DNA from: Corallococcus macrosporus
GTDB taxonomy: Bacteria > Myxococcota > Myxococcia > Myxococcales > Myxococcaceae
Length of the DNA stretch: 64,000 bases
Direction: 5' to 3'
Assembly: GCF_017302985.1 (NCBI RefSeq)
Contig: NZ_JAFIMU010000010.1
Span: forward strand, 124,001 to 188,000
Shown here: positions 16,921 through 26,076 of the stretch, in pieces
How positions within the stretch are numbered: the stretch's first letter is position 1
Layout of the letters: each line of letters starts with the position of its first letter
Program-made: the position numbers and the translations under genes
The notes under the pieces: model-generated
What the model was told of the DNA's origin: nothing
Databases searched by the model: none
What the model saw: only the letters and a program-made list of their open reading frames with translations

Positions 16921-16947
16921 GCGCCCACCCATCTCATGCGGGATTTC

Positions 16948-18399
16948 ATGACTTTCGACGAACTGCAGTTGACCGATTCACTCCTCAAGGCCGTCAAGGC
17001 CGAGGGCTACACCACGCCGACGCCCATCCAGGCGAAGGCGATTCCCCACGCGCTCGCCGGCAAGGACGTGCTGGGCGTGGCCCAGACGGGCACGGGCAAG
17101 ACGGCGGCGTTCGCGCTGCCCATCCTCCAGCGCCTGTCTGCGAAGGCGCCCGCGGGCGGCGCCCGTCCGGTGCGCTGCCTGGTGCTGACGCCCACGCGCG
17201 AGCTGGCCAGCCAGGTGAGCGACAGCTTCGTGACCTACGGCAAGCACCTGCCCCTGCGCCACGCGGTGGTGTTTGGCGGCGTGGGCCAGAACCCGCAGGT
17301 CCAGGCGCTGCGCCAGGGCGTGGACATCCTGGTGGCGACGCCGGGGCGCCTGCTGGATCTCATCGACCAGGGCTTCGTGACGCTGCGCGCGCTGGAAGTG
17401 TTCGTGCTCGACGAGGCGGACCGCATGCTGGACATGGGGTTCATCCACGACGTGCGGCGGGTCATCAAGGTGCTGCCGCCGGTGCGCCAGACGCTGTTCT
17501 TCAGCGCGACGCTGCCGCCGGACATCATGGACCTGGCGCGCAACATCCTGAAGGACCCCGTGCGCGTGGAGGTGTCCCCCGCCTCCAGCACGGCGGAGAC
17601 GGTGAGCCAGCAGGTGTACTTCGTGGAGCGCGAGGAGAAGCGCGCGCTGCTCACGCACCTGCTCCAGGACGCGAAGGCGATTCCTCGCGCGCTCGTCTTC
17701 ACGCGCACGAAGCACGGCGCCAACCGCGTGGCCAAGCAGCTCACGGCGGCGGGTGTGCGCGCGGACGCCATCCACGGCAACAAGAGCCAGAACGCCCGCG
17801 AGCGCGCGCTGGACGAGTTCCGCGCGGGCACCCTGCGCGTGCTGGTGGCCACGGACATCGCGGCGCGCGGCATCGACATCGACGGGCTGTCGCACGTGTT
17901 CAACTACGACCTGCCCAACGTGCCGGAGCAGTACGTGCACCGCATCGGCCGCACGGGCCGCGCGGGCGCCAGCGGCCAGGCCGTGTCCTTCTGCGACTCC
18001 GAGGAGCGTGCGTACCTGCGCGACATCGAGCGCACCATCCGCCGCAGCGTGCCGGTGGTGGCGGACGCCGCCTTCCGCTCGCACCTGCCCCCTCCCATGC
18101 CCGGTGACGTGGAGGACGACCGTCCCCCGATGAACCGGGGTGGCCGGGGCCCCTCGCGCGGCAACGGCGGCGGCGGTGGCGGTCAGCGCCGTGGCGGGGG
18201 TCAGCGCCGCGCGGGTGGCGGTGGGGGTCAGGGCGGCCGTCCGAACGGTGGCCAGTCGCGTCAGGCGAGCGGCGGAAACAGCCAGGCGCCGCGCAACGGT
18301 GGCCAGGGCCGTCCGCAGCAGGCCCGGCCCGCCGTGGCGTCGCCCGCCGCGGGGCCGAGCTCGCCTCCGCCCCGTCGCACGATGTCCAAGTGGGGCTGA
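16948..18399 (+). CDS. DEAD-box RNA helicase, RhlE-like, with Gly/Arg-rich tail
   Basis: This 483-residue protein has the full helicase motif set: Q-motif GYTTPTPIQ, motif I AQTGTGKT, Ia PTRELASQ, Ib [57 protein letters not shown], and [12 protein letters not shown]. It begins MTFDELQL, typical of RhlE-type proteins. The last ~110 residues are low-complexity Gly/Arg/Gln/Asn-rich repeats ([15 protein letters not shown] and similar), expected to bind RNA and possibly drive condensates. It likely unwinds structured RNA in ribosome assembly, decay or cold adaptation. The start at 16948 follows GCGGGA; an in-frame ATG at 16936 would add MRDF. Hairpin terminators follow the stop. Confidence 0.94.
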   Translation: MTFDELQLTDSLLKAVKAEGYTTPTPIQAKAIPHALAGKDVLGVAQTGTGKTAAFALPILQRLSAKAPAGGARPVRCLVLTPTRELASQVSDSFVTYGKHLPLRHAVVFGGVGQNPQVQALRQGVDILVATPGRLLDLIDQGFVTLRALEVFVLDEADRMLDMGFIHDVRRVIKVLPPVRQTLFFSATLPPDIMDLARNILKDPVRVEVSPASSTAETVSQQVYFVEREEKRALLTHLLQDAKAIPRALVFTRTKHGANRVAKQLTAAGVRADAIHGNKSQNARERALDEFRAGTLRVLVATDIAARGIDIDGLSHVFNYDLPNVPEQYVHRIGRTGRAGASGQAVSFCDSEERAYLRDIERTIRRSVPVVADAAFRSHLPPPMPGDVEDDRPPMNRGGRGPSRGNGGGGGGQRRGGGQRRAGGGGGQGGRPNGGQSRQASGGNSQAPRNGGQGRPQQARPAVASPAAGPSSPPPRRTMSKWG

Positions 18400-18438
18400 T
18401 CCCTCCTCCCGGGTGAGCCGGGAGGGTTGAAGTCCATG

Positions 18439-18472
18439 ACGCCCGGGTCCTCCTTCGAGGGTCCGGGCGTTT
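18439..18472 (+). terminator. Rho-independent-type hairpin after the helicase gene
   Basis: The arms ACGCCCGG (18439-18446) and CCGGGCGT (18464-18471) pair perfectly. An inner CCT/AGG stem with a TTCG-containing loop extends the hairpin, and GTTTGA follows the distal arm. A second smaller hairpin (CTCCCGG, GTGAG, CCGGGAG) lies just upstream at 18406-18425. The T-run is short, so efficiency is uncertain. Confidence 0.6.
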
Positions 18473-18530
18473 GACTGTCCGGGGTGTGGCGGGAGGGGTT
18501 GGGCTGGCCCCCTGGCGGATGGGGCCGTGA

Positions 18531-18536
18531 TAGCGT
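18531..18536 (+). promoter_or_regulatory. -10 element TAGCGT preceded by TGA, Ser/Thr kinase promoter
   Basis: TGA-TAGCGT matches the extended -10 pattern seen elsewhere in the window. It would give a ~50-base leader before the kinase ATG at 18596. No -35 was recognised. Confidence 0.4.
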
Positions 18537-18595
18537 GACGCCCTGATTCACGGTGGTGCCTCGCACCCCTTTGTCATCAGGACACGCCCTCTTCC

Positions 18596-20545
<1,950 letters not shown>

Positions 20546-20555
20546 GCCGACACCG

Positions 20556-20579
20556 CCCCTCCGCACGCCCGCGGAGGGG
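20556..20579 (+). terminator. Strong GC hairpin between the kinase gene and the next gene
   Basis: The arms CCCCTCCGC (20556-20564) and GCGGAGGGG (20571-20579) pair perfectly around ACGCCC, beginning 10 bases after the kinase stop. There is no T-run, so it may be a weak or Rho-assisted terminator or an attenuator. The next gene's AG-rich ribosome site lies immediately after it. Confidence 0.4.
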
Positions 20580-20598
20580 TGAGGGGGAAACATCCAAC

Positions 20599-21420
20599 AT
20601 GAAATGCATCGTCGCCGTGGCCGCGCTGGCCACCCTTCTGGGCACCCTGCCCGCCCGGGCCGCGCCGCCCGCTCCCGTTGAAGCCGGCAAGGTGTTCGTG
20701 GGCCCGCAGGGGGAACAGGTCGCGGTCGTGCCGCTCACGCCCCGCGACCAGAAGAAGTTCCTCCTGCGCATCCAGGGCACGGGCTCCGCGCTGGACAACC
20801 TGGTCCTCCCCTACACCGTGAAGGACTGGAGCAGCCAAAGCACCCTGCGCCAGAACTACACCACGCAGTGGCACGGCAAGGACTACTCGCCACTGATCAT
20901 CGTGGGCAAGAACTCGGAGCTGCACTTCCCCGGCGGCCCCGGCAACGGCATCGCGGTCCAGTACGACGAGGCGCGCTCCCAGAAGCTCAAGCCGGAGGAG
21001 GTCTACGCGCAGCACGTGCAGCAGACCCAGAGCGGCCAGCTCGCGAAGCTGATGGCCTTCGACCGCAAGGCGGAGGAAGCCCTCCACGACACCGCCTACG
21101 CCGAAGCGCTCCAGGAGCTGAACACCGCCTGCCGCACCTCCGTGGCGGGCGCCATCGACTGGGCCACCATCCCCGAGCCCGTCCTCAAGACCCAGAAGAT
21201 CGCCCGCTACTGCGTCCATCCCCTCACCGCGATGAAGGCCCTATGCGAGGTCTCCGAGGAGGCCCGAGGCACCGTGAAGGCCCGCCTGCGGACCATGGAC
21301 TGCCGCTTCGGCTCCGCGCTGGAGCCCGCCCTGCAGGGTGACCGCTTCATCTGGACCACCACTCCGGAGGCGGGCAACCAGGAGAAGGCCGCCACCCGCT
21401 ACTTCAAGAAGCACCTCTAG
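20599..21420 (+). CDS. Secreted protein of unknown function
   Basis: I do not recognise the family. The 273-residue product has a clear signal peptide (MKCIVAVAALATLLGTLPARA, cut before APPAP) and a mature part with a few Cys residues, mixed beta and helical. The ATG at 20599 was chosen for the signal peptide and the GAGGGGGAA ribosome site; an earlier in-frame start overlapping the kinase stop at 20542 gives a non-signal N-terminus. It lies 11 bases before the next secreted-protein gene on the same strand, so the two likely form an operon and may work together. No catalytic motif was found. Confidence 0.8.
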   Translation: MKCIVAVAALATLLGTLPARAAPPAPVEAGKVFVGPQGEQVAVVPLTPRDQKKFLLRIQGTGSALDNLVLPYTVKDWSSQSTLRQNYTTQWHGKDYSPLIIVGKNSELHFPGGPGNGIAVQYDEARSQKLKPEEVYAQHVQQTQSGQLAKLMAFDRKAEEALHDTAYAEALQELNTACRTSVAGAIDWATIPEPVLKTQKIARYCVHPLTAMKALCEVSEEARGTVKARLRTMDCRFGSALEPALQGDRFIWTTTPEAGNQEKAATRYFKKHL

Positions 21421-21431
21421 GCCCGCGCACC

Positions 21432-22256
21432 ATGCTCTTCCAACGCATCCTTCCCGTGGCCGTGCTCCTCGCCGCCAGTCCCGCCGCCGCCGTTGAACCG
21501 CCGTGGGGCAAGGCGGAGAACCTGGGGCAGCGCATGCTCCTGGAGGCCACCTCCGTCTGCACCGACGGCAAGGGCCACTACGTCGTCTCCGTGCCCCGCG
21601 AGGACACGGACGGAACGGACGACCAGCTCTACTACGGCGACGGCAAGTCCCTGGTGGAGGTGCCGCGCCCCCGCACCCGGAACCTGTCCGCCAACACGTT
21701 CCAGGATCCGCGCTTCTTCAATCCCGCCGGCACCGCGGACTACGACGGCGTGGACCTGCGCGTGCACTCGCAGGTGTCCGTGGACACCAAGGAGCGCACC
21801 TGCTCCCTGCGCTGCGGCGAGCGCAAGGTGACGCTGGAGATGGTCCCCGGCGCGCAGGCGCGCGAGCTGCTGCGCAAGGCCACCTACGTGGCCAACCCGC
21901 AGAAGTTCGTGCCGCACGCGCTGCTGCGCGACTCGACGGGCACGTACTACTACGTGGACAAGGGCTTCACGCCCGCGGAGTCACGCAACTTCCGCGTGTT
22001 CATCGGGCCGCGCGGGGACCTGAAGCCGCAGAAGATGACCAACGTGGTGGCGGACTCCGAGGGGGAGATCTTCACCACGAAGAAGGGCCAGCTGCGGCTC
22101 GTCATCGACCGCGCGCAGAAGCCCATGTGGATCGAGAAGGCGAACAAGGAAGTGGAGCTGCGCAACGTCCCCGTGGAGCAGAACCTGCCCCTCATCTACA
22201 ACGAGCTGGGCGTCTACACGGGCATCCGGCTGGGCACGCCCTGCGACGACCAGTAG
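21432..22256 (+). CDS. Secreted protein of unknown function, partner of the preceding gene
   Basis: This 274-residue protein has signal peptide MLFQRILPVAVLLAASPAAA and a mature part rich in short beta strands. A pair of Cys in CSLRCGERK may bind metal or form a disulfide. Phrases such as LLRDSTGTYYYVDKGF and FRVFIGPRGDLKPQKMTNV look like one conserved globular domain, but I cannot name it. It is separated from the preceding secreted-protein gene by 11 bases and is probably co-transcribed. It converges on the KAS III-like gene, whose stop lies 13 bases away. Confidence 0.8.
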   Translation: MLFQRILPVAVLLAASPAAAVEPPWGKAENLGQRMLLEATSVCTDGKGHYVVSVPREDTDGTDDQLYYGDGKSLVEVPRPRTRNLSANTFQDPRFFNPAGTADYDGVDLRVHSQVSVDTKERTCSLRCGERKVTLEMVPGAQARELLRKATYVANPQKFVPHALLRDSTGTYYYVDKGFTPAESRNFRVFIGPRGDLKPQKMTNVVADSEGEIFTTKKGQLRLVIDRAQKPMWIEKANKEVELRNVPVEQNLPLIYNELGVYTGIRLGTPCDDQ

Positions 22257-22269
22257 CCCCGCCGTCGCG

Positions 22270-23235
22270 CTAGACGCGCACCAGCACGGCCAGTTGGTGC
22301 GCGCCAATGCCCAGTCCGACCATCACCAGGTACTTCGTGCGCAGCTGCCGGTGGAACCGGGCCAGCGTCACCGGCATGGACGCGTGCACCATGTTCCCGT
22401 AGTCCTCGAAGGTGTCCAGGTACTCGCGCGGGCGGATCTCCTTCGCCCAGTGGTCCATCAGCTTGCGCGTGGCCTGGTGCGAGATGAGCGTCACGTCCTC
22501 GCGCGCGATGCCGTGCTTCGCGAGCAACCGCTCCACCAGCCGGGGCGGCCCGTTCATCCCTGAGTTCAGGAACGCCTTCACGCCCTCCGTGGGCGCGATG
22601 CCGTAGGTCGGGTGCGCGATGCCGGACTCCGGCCGCACGCCCATCATCATCGCGCCGTACTCGTCGCTGAAGGTGTCCGCGCCCCAGTCCACCAGCGTGA
22701 GCCGGTCCCCCGCGCCCACCACCACCGCGCCCGCACCGTCACCAATGCCAATGGCGTGGCCCTGCGTGTAGTCCACGTTGCGGGTCCACGCGGAGCCCAC
22801 CGCCACCAGCGCGTGCTGGAGGCTGCCCGCGCGCAGAGCCTCCCAGGCCAGCACGATGCCCATGAGGAAGTTGACGAAGTCCGCCTGCACCGGCACCACC
22901 AGCGTGCCCTGCGCAAGGCCCAGGTCCCGGTGCACCGCGTACAGCGCGTTCGGCGTGACGAACTCCGACACCGACACGTAGCCGTACAGCCGGTCCACGT
23001 CCGCGACGCCCAGCCCCGCGTCCTGGAGCGCGGCGGCGCCCGCCTTCGCGGTGAGCGCGGCCAGGGACTCGCCGGGCGCCAGCACGCGGCGCTCCCGGTT
23101 GCCGTAGAAGAGCGCGTGCTCGCCACCACTTCCGGCGGCGCGGCGCAGGGGCTCGAACAGCGGGTCGTCGTTGCCGCGCACCTGGTCGGGGACGGCGGCG
23201 CCGACTCCCAGGAGCGCGAAGGTCGCGGCCGTCAT
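22270..23235 (-). CDS. KAS III-like thiolase-fold protein without the catalytic cysteine
   Basis: This 321-residue protein has the length and order of motifs of 3-oxoacyl-ACP synthase III/FabH-type enzymes: N-terminal LLGVGAAVPDQV, GDGAGAVVVG (166-), LISHQATRKLMD with His253, and EDYGNMVHASMP with Asn281. Where FabH has its nucleophile (A-A-C-x-G-F) this protein reads VQADFVNF, placing Phe120 at the Cys position. No cysteine occurs anywhere in the protein. It therefore cannot form the normal acyl-enzyme; it might bind acyl-CoA/ACP, decarboxylate a substrate, or act as a partner of the ThDP enzyme. Its ATG lies five bases after the stop of that enzyme's gene, so the two are co-transcribed and probably coupled. 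Confidence 0.85.
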   Translation of the reverse strand: MTAATFALLGVGAAVPDQVRGNDDPLFEPLRRAAGSGGEHALFYGNRERRVLAPGESLAALTAKAGAAALQDAGLGVADVDRLYGYVSVSEFVTPNALYAVHRDLGLAQGTLVVPVQADFVNFLMGIVLAWEALRAGSLQHALVAVGSAWTRNVDYTQGHAIGIGDGAGAVVVGAGDRLTLVDWGADTFSDEYGAMMMGVRPESGIAHPTYGIAPTEGVKAFLNSGMNGPPRLVERLLAKHGIAREDVTLISHQATRKLMDHWAKEIRPREYLDTFEDYGNMVHASMPVTLARFHRQLRTKYLVMVGLGIGAHQLAVLVRV

Positions 23236-23240
23236 GGGTG

Positions 23241-25157
23241 CTACTTCGCGTCCGACGCCACGGCGGCGAAGCGGTCACCGTACGGCGGCACCTCGCGGTA
23301 GTCGATGTGCGCGACGATGACCTGCGGCTGGCCGGTCTCGTTCGCGCGGCGGATCACTTCCGGCAGCAGCGCGTCCAGCTGGCCGGGGCCGTCCACCGTG
23401 TAGGCGCGCGCGCCCAGGGACTCGGAGAAGGCCTTCAGGTCCGGGTTGCCCAGGCTGTAGAAGTCGCTCTCCAGCGCGTTCGAGCGGTCCTGCGCGTGCT
23501 CGCCGTGGTTCACCATGCCCAGGAAGTTGTCGTTGAGGACGATGGTCACCGTGCCGACCTTGTAGCGCGAGGCGGTGAGCATCTCGGTGCCGTTCATCAG
23601 GAACGCGCCGTCGCCGACGACGGCCACCGCGGTGCGCTCAGGGCGGCCAATCTTGCCGCCGATGACGGCGCCGCAGGACCAGCCCATGGACGACAGGCCG
23701 CACGGGTAGAAGATTCGCGAGGGCGGCGTGATGTGCAGGATGTGCGCGGTCCAACCCGAGCAGTTGCCCATGTCGATGTACAGGTCCATGTCCGGGCTCA
23801 GGTGCTTGTCGAGCTCCAGCATCAGGTCCTGCGGCTTCACCGAGTCCCGGTCCTGCGGGGTGCGCACGACGGGCGCGGGCTCCGTCAGCGCCATCACCTG
23901 CGCCCAGCGCTCCTGCACGCGCGCGCCGCTGGACGGGCCAATCATCTGCCCCAGCTCCGCCAGGCCCGTCACCACCGAGCCCACGTCCGCCACGATGGGC
24001 AGCCGCACCGGCAGGAACTGGCCGATGTTGGAGGCGTTCACGTCCACCTGGATGACGTGGTGCACGGACTGGAAGTAGCGGTGGAAGCTCTTGGAGGCCC
24101 ACTCTCCCAGGCGGCTGCCCAGGACGAGCATCACGTCCACGCCGTCGCGCAGGTACGCCTCGGAGCGCTTGCTGCCGCCCAGGCCCAGCACGCCCAGGGA
24201 CAGCGCCTCGCGCTCGGAGAACAGCCCCTTGCCGCGCATGCTGGTGGCCACCGGGATGCCGTGCTGGGTGACGAACGCGGTGAACAGGTCGGCGTGCTCC
24301 GCCATCGCCTCGCGCGCGCCCGAGCCCAGGAAGATGAGCGGACGGCGCGCGGTGCGCAGCAGCGTGAAGGCGGCGCGCAGATCCTCGAAGGGCGCCATCG
24401 CCGGACGCGCGCGGAAGGCGCCGCGCGTGGTGGGCACCGAGGCGCGGTGGATGGGCTGGCGCGCGATGTTGGACGGCACGCTCAGGTGCGCGGCGCCGCC
24501 GGGCAGGCCCTGCGCGGTGCGCATGGCGCGCGCCAGCAGCCGGTTGAAGCTCTGCGCGTCGTTGACGCCCGTGGAGCTGGCGCACGCCTGGCGGAACATC
24601 TCCACCGTGTTCACGCCGTGGACGCTGCTGCTCTCCTGCATCGCCATCAGGCCCACGCGGTCCGTGGCGACGTTGCCGCTGATGGCCAGCATGGGCACGC
24701 CGTCCAGGTGCGCGGAGGCCACGCCCGTCAGCGCGTTGGTGGCGCCCGGGCCCGCCGTCACCATGCACACGCCCAGCTTGCCGGTGGCGCGCGCGTAGCC
24801 GTCCGCCATGAACGCCGCGCCCGCCTCGTGCGACGTGATGATGAAGCGCATGGACGCGTGCTTGCGCAGCGCCTGCTGGAACGGAGCGAGGTTGCCGCCC
24901 GGGATGCCGAACACCGCATCCACCTGCTCCGCCTCCAGGTGCGCGATCACGCAGTCGGCGACCGTGATGTCCTCCACCGTCTTGAAGCCCCGCGCGTTCG
25001 TGTCCCCGTACATCGGGATCGCGTCGCCGTGCCGAGCCTCCATCGCGTTCGTCATCCCAGTGGACGGCGCCTCATGGCGCAGTGCCTCGACGGGCACCTC
25101 GTTCCGAAGGGAGGTCGACGTGACGGACTGGAGCTCAACGAGCGAGGAGCTGGACAT
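23241..25157 (-). CDS. Thiamine-diphosphate-dependent enzyme, acetolactate-synthase-like
   Basis: The 638-residue protein has the three domains of the acetolactate synthase/benzoylformate decarboxylase family. The Pyr domain contains VFGIPGGNLAPF and the activating Glu111 in TSHEAGAAFMADGYAR. A central domain follows, and the PP domain carries the ThDP/Mg motif (GDG in VVGDGAFLMNGTEM, then NDN in IVLNDNFLGM). It likely decarboxylates a 2-oxoacid and transfers the activated aldehyde. A ~60-residue N-terminal extension before TVADCVIAHL is unusual. The standard branched-chain partner (IlvN) is absent; the KAS III-like gene follows after five bases instead, which suggests a specialised carboligation. 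A sigma70-type promoter and a hairpin precede it. GGAG lies ~11 bases before the ATG. Confidence 0.9.
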   Translation of the reverse strand: MSSSSLVELQSVTSTSLRNEVPVEALRHEAPSTGMTNAMEARHGDAIPMYGDTNARGFKTVEDITVADCVIAHLEAEQVDAVFGIPGGNLAPFQQALRKHASMRFIITSHEAGAAFMADGYARATGKLGVCMVTAGPGATNALTGVASAHLDGVPMLAISGNVATDRVGLMAMQESSSVHGVNTVEMFRQACASSTGVNDAQSFNRLLARAMRTAQGLPGGAAHLSVPSNIARQPIHRASVPTTRGAFRARPAMAPFEDLRAAFTLLRTARRPLIFLGSGAREAMAEHADLFTAFVTQHGIPVATSMRGKGLFSEREALSLGVLGLGGSKRSEAYLRDGVDVMLVLGSRLGEWASKSFHRYFQSVHHVIQVDVNASNIGQFLPVRLPIVADVGSVVTGLAELGQMIGPSSGARVQERWAQVMALTEPAPVVRTPQDRDSVKPQDLMLELDKHLSPDMDLYIDMGNCSGWTAHILHITPPSRIFYPCGLSSMGWSCGAVIGGKIGRPERTAVAVVGDGAFLMNGTEMLTASRYKVGTVTIVLNDNFLGMVNHGEHAQDRSNALESDFYSLGNPDLKAFSESLGARAYTVDGPGQLDALLPEVIRRANETGQPQVIVAHIDYREVPPYGDRFAAVASDAK

Positions 25158-25193
25158 TGAAGGACGTCTCCAAGGCCCCGGAACCCGTGTAGT

Positions 25194-25211
25194 CCGACGC
25201 GGCTGCGTCGG
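25194..25211 (-). promoter_or_regulatory. Leader hairpin CCGACGC-N4-GCGTCGG
   Basis: A perfect 7-bp stem with a 4-base loop lies 37-54 bases upstream of the ThDP gene start, inside the transcript expected from the promoter at 25286-25314. It may be an operator or a leader structure. No T-run follows, and no TPP-riboswitch core was seen. Confidence 0.4.
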
Positions 25212-25285
25212 CTCGCTGCCACCGAGTCCGGGGGGACCTCGATGCGTGTGACAGTTTTGCGGGGGTGCTGGAAAACTGCATCCCT

Positions 25286-25314
25286 TTAATAGCGGAGAAC
25301 CGAGCGACTGTGAA
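25286..25314 (-). promoter_or_regulatory. Sigma70-type promoter TTCACA-N17-TATTAA
   Basis: On the minus strand the -35 TTCACA (25314-25309) and the -10 TATTAA (25291-25286) are exactly 17 bases apart. This predicts a TSS near 25279 and a ~120-base leader for the ThDP/KAS-like operon. It is one of very few consensus-like promoters in this GC-rich window. Confidence 0.6.
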
Positions 25315-25472
25315 GTAAAAAGAGTGGAAAGTTCGCCTGACGCTGGATTCTCACACTTCGTGACGGGTTACCACGTTTACCCCGGGACGTCTTCATCTTC
25401 ACGCGGAGGCCGGGACTCGCGCGCGCGTACGCAGGTGCAGCAGGAGTGGATCCACTGTGAGCCCGAGTGGAG

Positions 25473-25478
25473 TAGGCT
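25473..25478 (+). promoter_or_regulatory. -10-like element TAGGCT before the SpoIIAA-like gene
   Basis: GAG-TAGGCT-CG would give a ~68-base leader for the ATG at 25553. It matches the window's TAGnCT -10 pattern; no -35 was found. Confidence 0.3.
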
Positions 25479-25552
25479 CGTGGCACGCTGCCATCCGGCC
25501 CGAGTCGCACGGACATGGCGCGCGCACCACAAAAACAACGTGGGGGTTTCTC

Positions 25553-25966
25553 ATGGCTGAGAATCTGCGGACGGAGTACGGCTTCCGGATCAATGCGCCG
25601 GGCTACATCACCCCAGCTGAGGCCAAGGCCTGGTACGACGACCTTCGCACCAAGGTGTCGGTGAAGCGGGGACGGCCCTTCGGGCTCCTGGTGGACATGC
25701 GGAGCCAGAAGGCGAACCCGCCGGAGACCCAGGAGATCATCAAGAACGCGATGGGCTGGCTCCGGCAGAACGGCATGGTGCGCTCGGCGGTGGTGCTCGA
25801 CAGCACCGTGGCCCGCCTGATGATGGTGCGCATGGCCAAGCAGAGCGGCGTGTACGAGTGGGAGCGCTACATCGACGCCTCGAAGGACACGGACTGGGAG
25901 CACAAGGCGATCGACTGGATCACGAACGCCACGGAGCCTTCGAAGGAAGAGGACGCCGCGGCTTGA
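25553..25966 (+). CDS. SpoIIAA/STAS-like small protein
   Basis: This 137-residue cytoplasmic protein has an alternating strand/helix pattern: TEYGFRINAPGYITPAEAKAW, GLLVDMRSQ, SAVVLDSTVARLMMVRMAKQSGV and the C-terminal DWEHKAIDWI. This resembles the SpoIIAA-like/STAS fold used as anti-anti-sigma or small sensory domains in myxobacteria. The match is structural intuition, not a motif, and no phosphorylatable Ser can be assigned confidently. The ATG at 25553 follows GGGGG at a suitable distance; an upstream in-frame ATG at 25457 gives an unlikely N-terminus. It is transcribed divergently from the ThDP operon and lies ~110 bases before the metzincin gene. Confidence 0.75.
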   Translation: MAENLRTEYGFRINAPGYITPAEAKAWYDDLRTKVSVKRGRPFGLLVDMRSQKANPPETQEIIKNAMGWLRQNGMVRSAVVLDSTVARLMMVRMAKQSGVYEWERYIDASKDTDWEHKAIDWITNATEPSKEEDAAA

Positions 25967-26076
25967 GGTGATGTGATTTCCCGGGTGATGGCGGTGAGGC
26001 TCCCGTTGAGAGGCCCACCGCCTCCCCTGCCCGGTCGGGCACGACCGTTCCCCCCGCTACCTCCCAGGTCCTGTCC

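Larger units (their letters stand above)
16414..16947. other. Divergent intergenic region between opgG and the DEAD-box helicase
   Basis: This ~530-base stretch has no convincing gene. On the minus strand a TGC-TAGCCT -10 at 16468-16473 serves opgG. A relatively AT-rich patch lies at about 16505-16570, with AATCAA and TTGATT half-sites facing each other ~30 bases apart. Next to the helicase are two tandem 23-base copies of a hairpin-forming repeat (16875-16920). The helicase promoter could not be placed, so its 5' untranslated region may be up to ~400 bases. Confidence 0.5.
25158..25552. other. Divergent intergenic region with promoter and leader hairpin
   Basis: This ~395-base region between the ThDP gene (minus) and the SpoIIAA-like gene (plus) is locally AT-rich at 25245-25330. 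It contains a -35/-10 pair on the minus strand (25286-25314), a hairpin in the resulting leader (25194-25211), and a TAGGCT -10-like hexamer on the plus strand (25473-25478). An open frame from 25457 in the plus frame was not accepted as coding upstream of 25553. Confidence 0.5.

Noticed and set aside
22270-25157. A polyketide or fatty-acid gene cluster around the KAS III-like gene
   Set aside because: No ACP, ketoreductase, acyltransferase or NRPS/PKS modules are nearby; only the ThDP enzyme is linked.
25158-25285. TPP riboswitch upstream of the ThDP enzyme gene
   Set aside because: No Thi-box core was seen; only a simple 7-bp hairpin is present, and the gene is not a thiamine synthesis gene.
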